Below, piece after piece: positions 16,770-25,031 of a stretch of 64,000 nucleotides of DNA. Where the stretch lies: NCBI RefSeq assembly GCF_040567655.1, contig NZ_JBEXAC010000001.1, forward strand, positions 3,534,001 through 3,598,000, given 5' to 3'. A program made the translations under genes and the position numbers. The DNA comes from Chitinophaga sp. H8. GTDB taxonomy: Bacteria; Bacteroidota; Bacteroidia; Chitinophagales; Chitinophagaceae. The stretch's first letter is position 1; every line of letters starts with the position of its first letter. The notes under the pieces are model-generated. The model ran no database searches, was not told the DNA's origin, and saw only the letters and a list, made by a program, of their open reading frames with translations.

Positions 16770-18236
16770 TTAATTTGCCCAATAACTATTTAATGTGATA
16801 TTCGGATTGTTCACTCTGGCTTTGGGGTCAATAGGCCAGGTCCAGGCCCCGCGACTAAACTGCTCTGGTGTAAGAGAGTTGGCACATTGGTTAGGATCCA
16901 TTACCCGTCCGGTACGTACCAGATCATACCAGCGGGATCCTTCACCTACCAGTTCCCGTTGCAGTTCAGAGAAAATAAAGTCTTTCAGGTCCCCATCAGA
17001 GGCTTCATACAATTTAGCTCCTGCACGTTTACGTACCAGGTTGAGCAACGTAATAGCCTGGTTATTCATTCCCATATCTGCCATCGCTTCTGCTCCCAAC
17101 AATAACAGGCCACCGTAACGGAACATCATCAGATTATCATCGAAGAACCAGTTAACAGGATCACTTACATTGGAATATTTCAGGAACATGGTTTGTATAG
17201 TGCTGGCGTATGGCAGGTAAAACCAGAGATCGCGGCGTCGGTCAGCCTTATCCGGTGGGAACAGTTTTTTCATAAAGTCCCCTTTAAACCATGCCCAGGA
17301 ATACGAGTATACAATCACCGGTTCATGCGTCATCCATTGACCTGGCGTTACATATTTGGTGGTAGCACCATAATTGGCATTTACAGAAAACTCAAACAAG
17401 CTTTCTTTTGTACGACCTTTAAAAAGAGTGTGAAAATCTTCTATCGGTAGCAATCCGAACTTACCGGAATTCACTACTTCCTGCACTGCTTCTACAGTGG
17501 CTTTCCAGTATTGCTGCTCATTTGCTTTATCAAAACCGGCCATCCACATATTCACGTTAGCAATCAGCGCGTAGACCGCACCACGTGCTGCACGCACGCC
17601 CCATTTTGCCGGATCATCATATTGCCAGGGCAGATCTTCTTTAATCGCTTCCAATTCTTCCAGGCAAAACTGCAGCACTTTCAGCATAGGTGTACGCGGC
17701 AGCGGGTCTTTATCATATGCTTTGGTATATAATGGCACATCACCATAAAGGCGGGAAATATAGAAATAAGTAAATGCCCTTACAAAACGTACCTCAGCCA
17801 GGTATTGCTTGGAATCAGCAGCAGACAAAGCCTTCACCTGGGGAATACGTTCAATATCAATATTACAGGCAGCAATAGACTGAAAGAAGGGATACCAGTC
17901 GCTCAGCTTCAACATCACATACCTTTCGGGATTTCCCATGCGGGTAGCATTTCCCAAATCATTCTCTCCTACCGCCTCAAAACAGACAATACGTTCTCCA
18001 TCCCAGCTTACCTCCCCTGCACGCAAATCTCCATTAGCAAAATTATAAGGGCCATTGGTAATCAGGTCAAAAATGGCACCATAGGTATCTGCTACCGCAG
18101 ACTCCACATCCTGCTTTGTATTCCAGAAAGAGTTGTCACTCAACCGGTCTATGGGTTTTACATCCAGAAAACTTTTGCAACTGCTTATGCAGAGTAAGCC
18201 CGTCAATAAAAAGGATATATATACTTTACGCAACAT
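16770..18236 (-). CDS. SusD/RagB-family outer-membrane nutrient-binding lipoprotein (pair 3)
   Basis: 488 residues. Lipobox CISSC at residue 20 is followed by FLDVKPIDRLSDNSFWNTKQDVESAVADTYG, the usual SusD N-terminus with its TPR-like helices. The C-terminus ends in the RagB form (ELVGEGSRWYDLVRTGRV, about 430-450). SusD proteins form the lid over the SusC channel and capture substrate. It starts 11 bases after its SusC partner. Confidence 0.96.
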   Translation of the reverse strand: MLRKVYISFLLTGLLCISSCKSFLDVKPIDRLSDNSFWNTKQDVESAVADTYGAIFDLITNGPYNFANGDLRAGEVSWDGERIVCFEAVGENDLGNATRMGNPERYVMLKLSDWYPFFQSIAACNIDIERIPQVKALSAADSKQYLAEVRFVRAFTYFYISRLYGDVPLYTKAYDKDPLPRTPMLKVLQFCLEELEAIKEDLPWQYDDPAKWGVRAARGAVYALIANVNMWMAGFDKANEQQYWKATVEAVQEVVNSGKFGLLPIEDFHTLFKGRTKESLFEFSVNANYGATTKYVTPGQWMTHEPVIVYSYSWAWFKGDFMKKLFPPDKADRRRDLWFYLPYASTIQTMFLKYSNVSDPVNWFFDDNLMMFRYGGLLLLGAEAMADMGMNNQAITLLNLVRKRAGAKLYEASDGDLKDFIFSELQRELVGEGSRWYDLVRTGRVMDPNQCANSLTPEQFSRGAWTWPIDPKARVNNPNITLNSYWAN

Positions 18237-18247
18237 AGTTCTGCATT

Positions 18248-21200
18248 TTAAAATTCTATATTTAGTCCCAATGTTACTGATCGTGATAATGGATAAGTAT
18301 CCAGGTAATCACGTCCCAGATCCGTTACTGCCTCCGGGTTCGGTCCGGAGTAACCGGTAATCATAAACAGATTGGTTACCGTAGCGTACAAACGCAATGC
18401 ATTCATTCTATAACGCTGTAACAGTTTCCTGTCAAAAGCATATCCTACGGTTACCGCATTCAGCTTAATATAACTGCCATCTTCCTGGAATAATGTCTGG
18501 AACCGGTCATAAGAACCATTGGCAGAGAGATAATTATATGGATTGGGGTATTGCGCTACATTACCGTTTCCTCTCCAGTAGTTCAGGTCATTTAAGTCAA
18601 CCAGTGTCTTGGCTTCATAAGGATTACGGAGATTAGCCAGGCGCCCGGACAATGCATCATTCAGCAATACCCTTTTGAAGAGGATAGAACCATTGAAATT
18701 GAGGCTGTAGTTCTTCCAGGTAAAGAAAGAAGAAAAACCACCGGTGATATTAGGTACGGGAGAGCCGGCTACCTGCTGATCGGCAGCATCCGAAATATAG
18801 TTGCCATTCACATCCCTGAACTTCATATCCCCTGCACGATAAATATTACTACCTGAACGGTAACGTAATCCGGTAACCGGGTCTACAGGCACATCATTAT
18901 CTGAACGATACACCCCTTCAGATACATATAAGAAGTTAGCCAATCCGCTATAGCCTACCCGGTTGATAATAGTACCATCTGCCGCCAATGCCTGCGCAGC
19001 ACCTGCGGGTAAGGAGAGTAATATATCCCTGTTTACAGCCCAGTTAAAGCTGAATGTCCAGTTGATCTTGGATTTTGCCGGTAGTGGTCTTACCGTAAAG
19101 GTGGCCTCATATCCATAGTTGTAAATAGAAGCCTCATTGGTATAGGTAGTGGCAAAGCCCGTAGAGGTAGCCAGCTTCCGCTCATACAGCATATCCTCTG
19201 TTGTTTTGGTATAGGCATCAAAAATCACACTCAAGCGGCCATTAAAAACACTCATATCAAACCCGTAGTTATATTGCTGTACCCTTTCCGGCTTCAGAAA
19301 AGGATTGGGCATATTACCCAGGTGGGGGGATATTCTCGTTACATTGTTATAGTTCCCTTTTACATCATACCAGCCTTGGGAAGCATAAATATTGGTAACA
19401 GGCCGGAGGTTTACACCATAGCTGAAACGGACATCACCATAATCTAACCAGGACCAATCTTCCAACCAGCTTTCCTTATTAAAGTTCCAGCGTAAGCCTA
19501 CAGAAGGGCTCTTTGCCCACCGGTTTTTCAGCCCTGCATAAGAGTTACCATCCGCGCGGTAATTTAAGTTCACTACATATTTCATGTTGTAGTTATACTG
19601 CACGTTTGCTGCAAAGCCGATGGAATGCACTTCAGAAAAACCTCCTGCCAGCGGTACTCCCGACAGCCCTGAATAATAGGAGTTAAAGCCCAACGGACCA
19701 TAATACACATTGTTGGGCCCATTGATCAGATCAATTACTTTATTATCTGATTTGGTCATTGTAGCTTCCGAGAACACGGAAGCATATACATTATGCTTTT
19801 CTTTCCAGCTATTGGAATACATCAGCATCGACCTGTTGTAAAGATTTTGCTTTTTACCGGTATAGCCGTACACCGCAGGCATTCCGGAATTAGCCATCGC
19901 AGGCTTAAAGGTGTCCTCAAGATCTGCTGTGTAATCAAAACTGGTATTGGTAGAAATCTGTACATGTGGTACCAGCTCATACATGGCATTCAGGTAAAAA
20001 CTGGACATGTATGTTTTGGTATCATTCTTATTATAAATAGCATTGGAAAATTGTCCTACACCAATAAAATAAGAAGGGCCTGGCAACAGGGAGGATTCTA
20101 TCGCTTTACCTGCACCCACATCTGTAAGACCATTACCACTTCCTTTCAGCTTCTTACCTAATCCCGCAGAAAGATAGCCGGACACCTGCAGTTTTTTAGT
20201 AGGATTGAAATTTACATTCAGGCTTAATGAATAGCGGTCAAAACCGGTATTCTTAATTACTCCCCGCTCGGAGTAATAGTTGAGGTTACTTTTATAGTTC
20301 AGTTTCAGATCACCACCGCTCACAGATACGTTATGCGAGTGGTTCTGGGTCATCTGGTAATAGATTTCCTGCCAGTTGGTAGAGTTGTTATAAAAAGGGT
20401 TCAAACTATCTGACAAGAAGGGAGTCAGAGAAATCTTGCGGATCTCGTCTATGTTATCTGTTCCCCAGATCATACGGGTACGATAATCTCTCTCCGCCAT
20501 ACCACCTATAGTTGGGCGAAGAGAAGGCGGGATGTTCATAAACAAATTACCGGTATAGCGAACAATCGGCACTTTGGAATTACCCCGCTTAGTAGTTACC
20601 ACAATTACCCCATTGGCTCCTTTAGATCCGTATAAGGAAGTAGCTTCTGCATCCTTCATAACATCGATGGATTCTACATCTTCCGGCGGTATCATGGATA
20701 AAGGGCTGGTACCAGGTCCCTGCGACTGGAAACCATATTCAAAGCCGGCATTTGCATCTACCGGTATCCCGTCAATAACATATAAAGGAGATTGCGGTGT
20801 AAGGTAAGCATTCTGGCCGGAGCCCTGCACCATTACCTGGGAGATACCACGGATAGTAGCCGATCCGCGAAAACCAGGGGAGCCCGTCGTATTCTGTATG
20901 TTTAACCCGGCTACTTTCCCCTGCATTAACTGCTCTATATTGGAAACCGGAACATCCTTAATATCGTTTGCCGTAATACGTGCTACCGCCCCTGTTACAG
21001 TTTCTTTTGAACGTTTCTGATACCCTACCACTACCGCTTCTTTTAAAGCGGTGGCAGAAGAAACCATTTTTACTGTCAGGCTTGTTCTACCATTCACAGC
21101 TACCGTTTGAGCATCATAGGATATAAAGCGAAATTCGAGCCTGGCATTAGCAGGCACCTTTACCTGGAACTCTCCTTTTTCATTCGTCATTCCGATTGCC

Positions 21201-21394
21201 GAAGGCTTACCACCAGCAACATGCAATAAAATGGATACACCAGGCAAAGGAGTAGCATCTTCACTGGTAAGTACCTTTCCTTTTACTGTTACCGGTGCCT
21301 GTGCATATACTACTGCACACAGGCATAACAGCACCGGGCACAATTTGAGTATCCGTATGTAAAATGCAGCCATAAGCATACTTTTCAATTTCAT
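18248..21394 (-). CDS. SusC/RagA-family TonB-dependent transporter (pair 3)
   Basis: 1048 residues. After a signal peptide (to about residue 31) there is a carboxypeptidase-D-like regulatory domain (VKGKVLTSEDATPLPGVSILL, about 35-115), then the TonB plug with the family signature SPLYVIDGIPVD, and a C-terminal barrel ending in a terminal Phe (LGLNIEF). SusC proteins import substrate across the outer membrane using TonB energy. It is directly followed by its SusD partner and preceded by the DUF5007-like lipoprotein with a 15-base gap. Confidence 0.97.
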   Translation of the reverse strand: MKLKSMLMAAFYIRILKLCPVLLCLCAVVYAQAPVTVKGKVLTSEDATPLPGVSILLHVAGGKPSAIGMTNEKGEFQVKVPANARLEFRFISYDAQTVAVNGRTSLTVKMVSSATALKEAVVVGYQKRSKETVTGAVARITANDIKDVPVSNIEQLMQGKVAGLNIQNTTGSPGFRGSATIRGISQVMVQGSGQNAYLTPQSPLYVIDGIPVDANAGFEYGFQSQGPGTSPLSMIPPEDVESIDVMKDAEATSLYGSKGANGVIVVTTKRGNSKVPIVRYTGNLFMNIPPSLRPTIGGMAERDYRTRMIWGTDNIDEIRKISLTPFLSDSLNPFYNNSTNWQEIYYQMTQNHSHNVSVSGGDLKLNYKSNLNYYSERGVIKNTGFDRYSLSLNVNFNPTKKLQVSGYLSAGLGKKLKGSGNGLTDVGAGKAIESSLLPGPSYFIGVGQFSNAIYNKNDTKTYMSSFYLNAMYELVPHVQISTNTSFDYTADLEDTFKPAMANSGMPAVYGYTGKKQNLYNRSMLMYSNSWKEKHNVYASVFSEATMTKSDNKVIDLINGPNNVYYGPLGFNSYYSGLSGVPLAGGFSEVHSIGFAANVQYNYNMKYVVNLNYRADGNSYAGLKNRWAKSPSVGLRWNFNKESWLEDWSWLDYGDVRFSYGVNLRPVTNIYASQGWYDVKGNYNNVTRISPHLGNMPNPFLKPERVQQYNYGFDMSVFNGRLSVIFDAYTKTTEDMLYERKLATSTGFATTYTNEASIYNYGYEATFTVRPLPAKSKINWTFSFNWAVNRDILLSLPAGAAQALAADGTIINRVGYSGLANFLYVSEGVYRSDNDVPVDPVTGLRYRSGSNIYRAGDMKFRDVNGNYISDAADQQVAGSPVPNITGGFSSFFTWKNYSLNFNGSILFKRVLLNDALSGRLANLRNPYEAKTLVDLNDLNYWRGNGNVAQYPNPYNYLSANGSYDRFQTLFQEDGSYIKLNAVTVGYAFDRKLLQRYRMNALRLYATVTNLFMITGYSGPNPEAVTDLGRDYLDTYPLSRSVTLGLNIEF

Positions 21395-21409
21395 GATGGA
21401 TTGTAGTTA

Positions 21410-22462
21410 TTAATCATTTTCAAAAAGTGGATCCCTCCGGAAAAAGAACATAATTGTCCAATCACCTGGCTCATAAATAGCGAAATCAAGTCCAAAGTTG
21501 GCATCCACCCGTCCTCCCCCGAAACCTTTCCGGCTGTATCCGAAGGAAACCCTGGCCTTTCCGTTTGCCGCATACTTTGTATTTAAACTGGTGAGTGGTA
21601 TGGGATAAGCAACCTGATAGGTAACTCCTGTGGTAGTTTGTTGTCTGTCAAAACCATGTACCAGCTCATCCCATTTGGTTTGTCCAAACTTAGCAGGATC
21701 AATAGGGTTAAAATGCTGATCTACAAACTTGAAAGTGAGGGAATGCCCTTTTATACCGGTTTTCTGGATATACACGGAAACCAACGTGTCTGTAAACAGG
21801 CTGTCCTTTGTATAGTACATATTCTGTATTACACCAGGATGGATCGTATATGGTACCCGGTAAGATTTACCATCAGGTGTTTGTCTGGTTTCCTGCTTAC
21901 GCTCACGGGTATACATATTGTATTCATATGGCTCGTATGGGACTTCTTTCAATGGCCGTAACCAGAAATCCTTAATCACCCTTTCATTCCCCTTATTCAC
22001 AATCTTGATATCAAAAACATATCCTGAATCAGGGTAAGTACGAATTTTATCGGATGAGGCATTCCAGAAAATAAAGTCTCCGGATCCAGATCTTATTTCA
22101 AAGAAATTCTTTTCAGACCATATCCTCTTCTTTTCAATCTCTTCCAGTGTTTTTTCATATCCGTCATAGTCTCTTATCCACTGTTGTACTTTTATCTTTT
22201 CAGACAGTTCTGGTGCAGCTGCGCCATCTTTTTTACGGCGCATATTTTCAACGGTAAAGATCATGGGATAGGAAGAACCATCAGCGTTGAAATTTGTTTG
22301 CTCCAGCGCGGTGCGTCCCATAAAAGGTTCATACACATCCTTTTTATCAAAGTTGGCATTCTTGCTGAGGTAATCCTTTTTTTCAGGGAGCTTACGGCAG
22401 GATGCCAGCACCAGCACTGCTAGTATAACACTCCAGAAATTTTGGCAACACTTCATTGTCAT
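21410..22462 (-). CDS. DUF5007-like lipoprotein
   Basis: 350 residues with lipobox VLASC followed by RKLPEKKDYLS. The sequence is beta-rich and contains GSGDFIFWNASSDKIRTYPD, then FVDQHFNPIDPAKFGQTKWDELVHG, and ends in GDWTIMFFFRRDPLF. From memory it resembles proteins annotated DUF5007 that sit beside fasciclin and SusCD genes in Bacteroidetes; no function is established. It lies between a fasciclin lipoprotein and SusC pair 3 and is probably another surface lipoprotein of the uptake complex. Confidence 0.7.
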   Translation of the reverse strand: MTMKCCQNFWSVILAVLVLASCRKLPEKKDYLSKNANFDKKDVYEPFMGRTALEQTNFNADGSSYPMIFTVENMRRKKDGAAAPELSEKIKVQQWIRDYDGYEKTLEEIEKKRIWSEKNFFEIRSGSGDFIFWNASSDKIRTYPDSGYVFDIKIVNKGNERVIKDFWLRPLKEVPYEPYEYNMYTRERKQETRQTPDGKSYRVPYTIHPGVIQNMYYTKDSLFTDTLVSVYIQKTGIKGHSLTFKFVDQHFNPIDPAKFGQTKWDELVHGFDRQQTTTGVTYQVAYPIPLTSLNTKYAANGKARVSFGYSRKGFGGGRVDANFGLDFAIYEPGDWTIMFFFRRDPLFEND

Positions 22463-22485
22463 AATATTTAGGTAAACAACCTTTT

Positions 22486-23493
22486 TTACTGCGCAATATA
22501 TTTGATCGTTTCACTGATTATCCGGTAACCATCAGCTCCCAGATAACGGTAACTCAACCGGTAGGTATAGGTAACCGGATCAAAATAGCAAGGGCCATTT
22601 TTTTCTATGGTCTGATTAGCACTGCCTGGAGCAGGCACCAGTGTGATGGAATCCTTCGCATCAATAGTTAACCGGATCCTGTAATCAGATGCCAGCAGAT
22701 CAGCACCTTCCGTTTCTATCGTATTAGCATCAATAGCCGTCAGTTTCTTTACCCGCAGCGTCCAGATCCTGCTATCCGTATTAGGAAAAGTAAGGGAACC
22801 GGAAGCAAAAGCACGCTCTTCTGAATAAAGGTTCTGCATCTCTTTTGCCTTATCCGCAAAAAAGTTGAACCCTAATAAGTGGCCAGGTTCCAGCACATGC
22901 ACCACCCCATTATCCACATTAATATTTGAGGTAGTCACATAGGCAGATAACCAATCGCGCTCAAAGCGGGATCCGTTCATGTAAGAAAAACGGATGGTAC
23001 CGGGACCTATATCTTTTACACCACTGGTAGCCTGATGTACTACCTTACCATGCATATTGCGCATCACCACCGAGTTTAATATCTGTCCGTCCTGTTCTGT
23101 AAAATTTGCCATTTCCCAGCGACCCGGGATAATATAGGGGCCCAGAATTACCCGCCAGGAAGCAGAATCGATATCATTTAATACCACAGGAGGCAATGCA
23201 TTGGCTTGCCGGTATATATTGTATCCATTTAATGCTGCCAGCAAGTTCTGGTCTGTAGGTGCAAAAAACGTAACAGTATCTTTTTCCAACAGTGTATTTA
23301 AACCTGATTTTTTCAATACCAGCAACATAGAATCAAAGTTGTCTGTACGGGAGGCGAGGTATTGCTGAATAGTACCGGTATAACGTTGTACAGGCTCATA
23401 TCTGGTATAGCTGTTATCCTTCCGGCAGCCGGTAATACTGATCAGCATAAGTCCTGCAGCCAGGATGCAATAGCATATATATTTTTGTTTCAT
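22486..23493 (-). CDS. Fasciclin-domain lipoprotein
   Basis: 335 residues from the ATG at 23493, preferred because it directly gives a lipoprotein signal (MKQKYICYCILAAGLMLISITGC) and lies 10 bases after the SusD stop; a start further upstream would overlap SusD. A FAS1 domain follows (NFDSMLLVLKKSGLNTLLEKDTVTFFAPTDQ, then DNGVVHVLEPGHLLGFN). The last 110 residues are an extra beta-rich tail not seen in the shorter fasciclin protein at 16062. Confidence 0.88.
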   Translation of the reverse strand: MKQKYICYCILAAGLMLISITGCRKDNSYTRYEPVQRYTGTIQQYLASRTDNFDSMLLVLKKSGLNTLLEKDTVTFFAPTDQNLLAALNGYNIYRQANALPPVVLNDIDSASWRVILGPYIIPGRWEMANFTEQDGQILNSVVMRNMHGKVVHQATSGVKDIGPGTIRFSYMNGSRFERDWLSAYVTTSNINVDNGVVHVLEPGHLLGFNFFADKAKEMQNLYSEERAFASGSLTFPNTDSRIWTLRVKKLTAIDANTIETEGADLLASDYRIRLTIDAKDSITLVPAPGSANQTIEKNGPCYFDPVTYTYRLSYRYLGADGYRIISETIKYIAQ

Positions 23494-23503
23494 CTTATCA
23501 GTA

Positions 23504-25018
23504 TTAATGTTGCCAAAATTCATTTTGCTGAAGCGCCCGGTTGCCATTCATTACCTCTTTGGAAAGTGGCCAGTACAATGCTCCTGCCTTTATATCCTGT
23601 GCTGTAAAACGGGTGTAACCAGGCACCTGTTCAAATCTCACGAGGTCGAACCAGCGCCAGCCTTCGCCCAACAGTTCCCTCCTTCTTTCTTTCAGGATCG
23701 CATCTGCAATATGACCGTCCGCTACTTTGTATTCGGGAAGCCCGCGCTGGGATCTGATACTGTTGAGCAGTTGCGTGGCCTTATCAGGATCCCCCAGGAA
23801 GATCAATGCCTCAGCACGCAGCAACACGAGATCTTCATACCGGAAAATAACAATGGCCGACTGGTAGTTGCGCAAAGGATCTGCACCGGTAGTACTGAGT
23901 TGTCTTATCTTGCTGAACATCGGAATGGGGCTGCCAAAACCTGTAAAATAATTACCTAATGCAGTGCCGCTTTCATTAATGCCAAACCGGTTATCATTCT
24001 TCTCATTAAATATTTGCAGGATAGTATCATTCGGGATATAGATATCCGGTGTTTTTCTGGACACATAAGGTAGTGCCAGCGTCCAGTCTTCTATATGCCC
24101 ACTGGCAGAAGCTTCCTGAAATTCTTTATCCGCAGGCAGTGCCAGCAATACATTGGCTGATTGCCCCTGGAAAACACCTCCCTGTGTATTGGTGAGGTTA
24201 CCAATATCAATAATATCATAGCCCCCAAGTGCTTTATTATCAATCGCTATTTTGGTATATCTTTCTGTTTCCAGATAATTCCCTCTCCAGGCCGCAATAT
24301 GTGCCAGTAATTGATAAGCAGCGCCTTTATTGGCAATAATCCCTCTCCAGTGACTGTCACTTTGCTCCCAGTAAAGCCCGGACTGCTCCGGTGACTGTCC
24401 ATTATACCGCCAGGGTAAATCATTCAAAGCAGCCTGTGCTTCTTGTGTGATAAAATCCAGTATCGTTTGTCTGTCCGATTTTTGTACTTGTGGGAATGTG
24501 CCTTCTGCTGTCTTTGTAATCAGCGGTACGTTACCCCATATACGAACGAGATAGAAATAAGTAAGCGCACGCAAATAACGTACGTTGGCAATATCCAGCT
24601 TCAGGTTCTCCGCAGTATACCTGAAATCATTTTCTTTAACTTTAGCCAGCTTTTCCAGACACAGATTCGCCTGTGCTATTGCTGCATAAAATCTCCGCCA
24701 GTTTTTCCATTCTTCTACAACCGCTTCACTGGACCTCAGGTCATTTTCGGTTACTGCCGCGATATCGCTACGGGAAGTGCTTACAAAATCTCCGCCTCTT
24801 AACTCCCCATAAGCCAGGTAAGCATTATTATTTGACAGGGCAGCCCTTAACAAACCATAGGTACCAAAAACGGCCGATCTGGCATCATTCTTCACCTGCC
24901 ACATTTGCTTTACCGGTACCATATGCGTGGGTGGTACATCCAGGGCTTTCTTACAGGACATGGATAATACCATGCCTGTAAAAACAACGCTACCTATCCG
25001 GATAAAAAATTTATTCAT
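23504..25018 (-). CDS. SusD/RagB-family lipoprotein (pair 2)
   Basis: 504 residues from the ATG at 25018, which gives the signal MNKFFIRIGSVVFTGMVLSMSC and sits 13 bases after the SusC stop. The typical SusD N-terminus (KKALDVPPTHMVPVKQMWQVKNDARSAVFGTYG) and the C-terminal RRRELLGEGWRWFDLVRFEQV are present. It should form the lid and binding partner of the 998-residue SusC upstream. Confidence 0.95.
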   Translation of the reverse strand: MNKFFIRIGSVVFTGMVLSMSCKKALDVPPTHMVPVKQMWQVKNDARSAVFGTYGLLRAALSNNNAYLAYGELRGGDFVSTSRSDIAAVTENDLRSSEAVVEEWKNWRRFYAAIAQANLCLEKLAKVKENDFRYTAENLKLDIANVRYLRALTYFYLVRIWGNVPLITKTAEGTFPQVQKSDRQTILDFITQEAQAALNDLPWRYNGQSPEQSGLYWEQSDSHWRGIIANKGAAYQLLAHIAAWRGNYLETERYTKIAIDNKALGGYDIIDIGNLTNTQGGVFQGQSANVLLALPADKEFQEASASGHIEDWTLALPYVSRKTPDIYIPNDTILQIFNEKNDNRFGINESGTALGNYFTGFGSPIPMFSKIRQLSTTGADPLRNYQSAIVIFRYEDLVLLRAEALIFLGDPDKATQLLNSIRSQRGLPEYKVADGHIADAILKERRRELLGEGWRWFDLVRFEQVPGYTRFTAQDIKAGALYWPLSKEVMNGNRALQQNEFWQH

Positions 25019-25031
25019 GACATGCTTGAAT

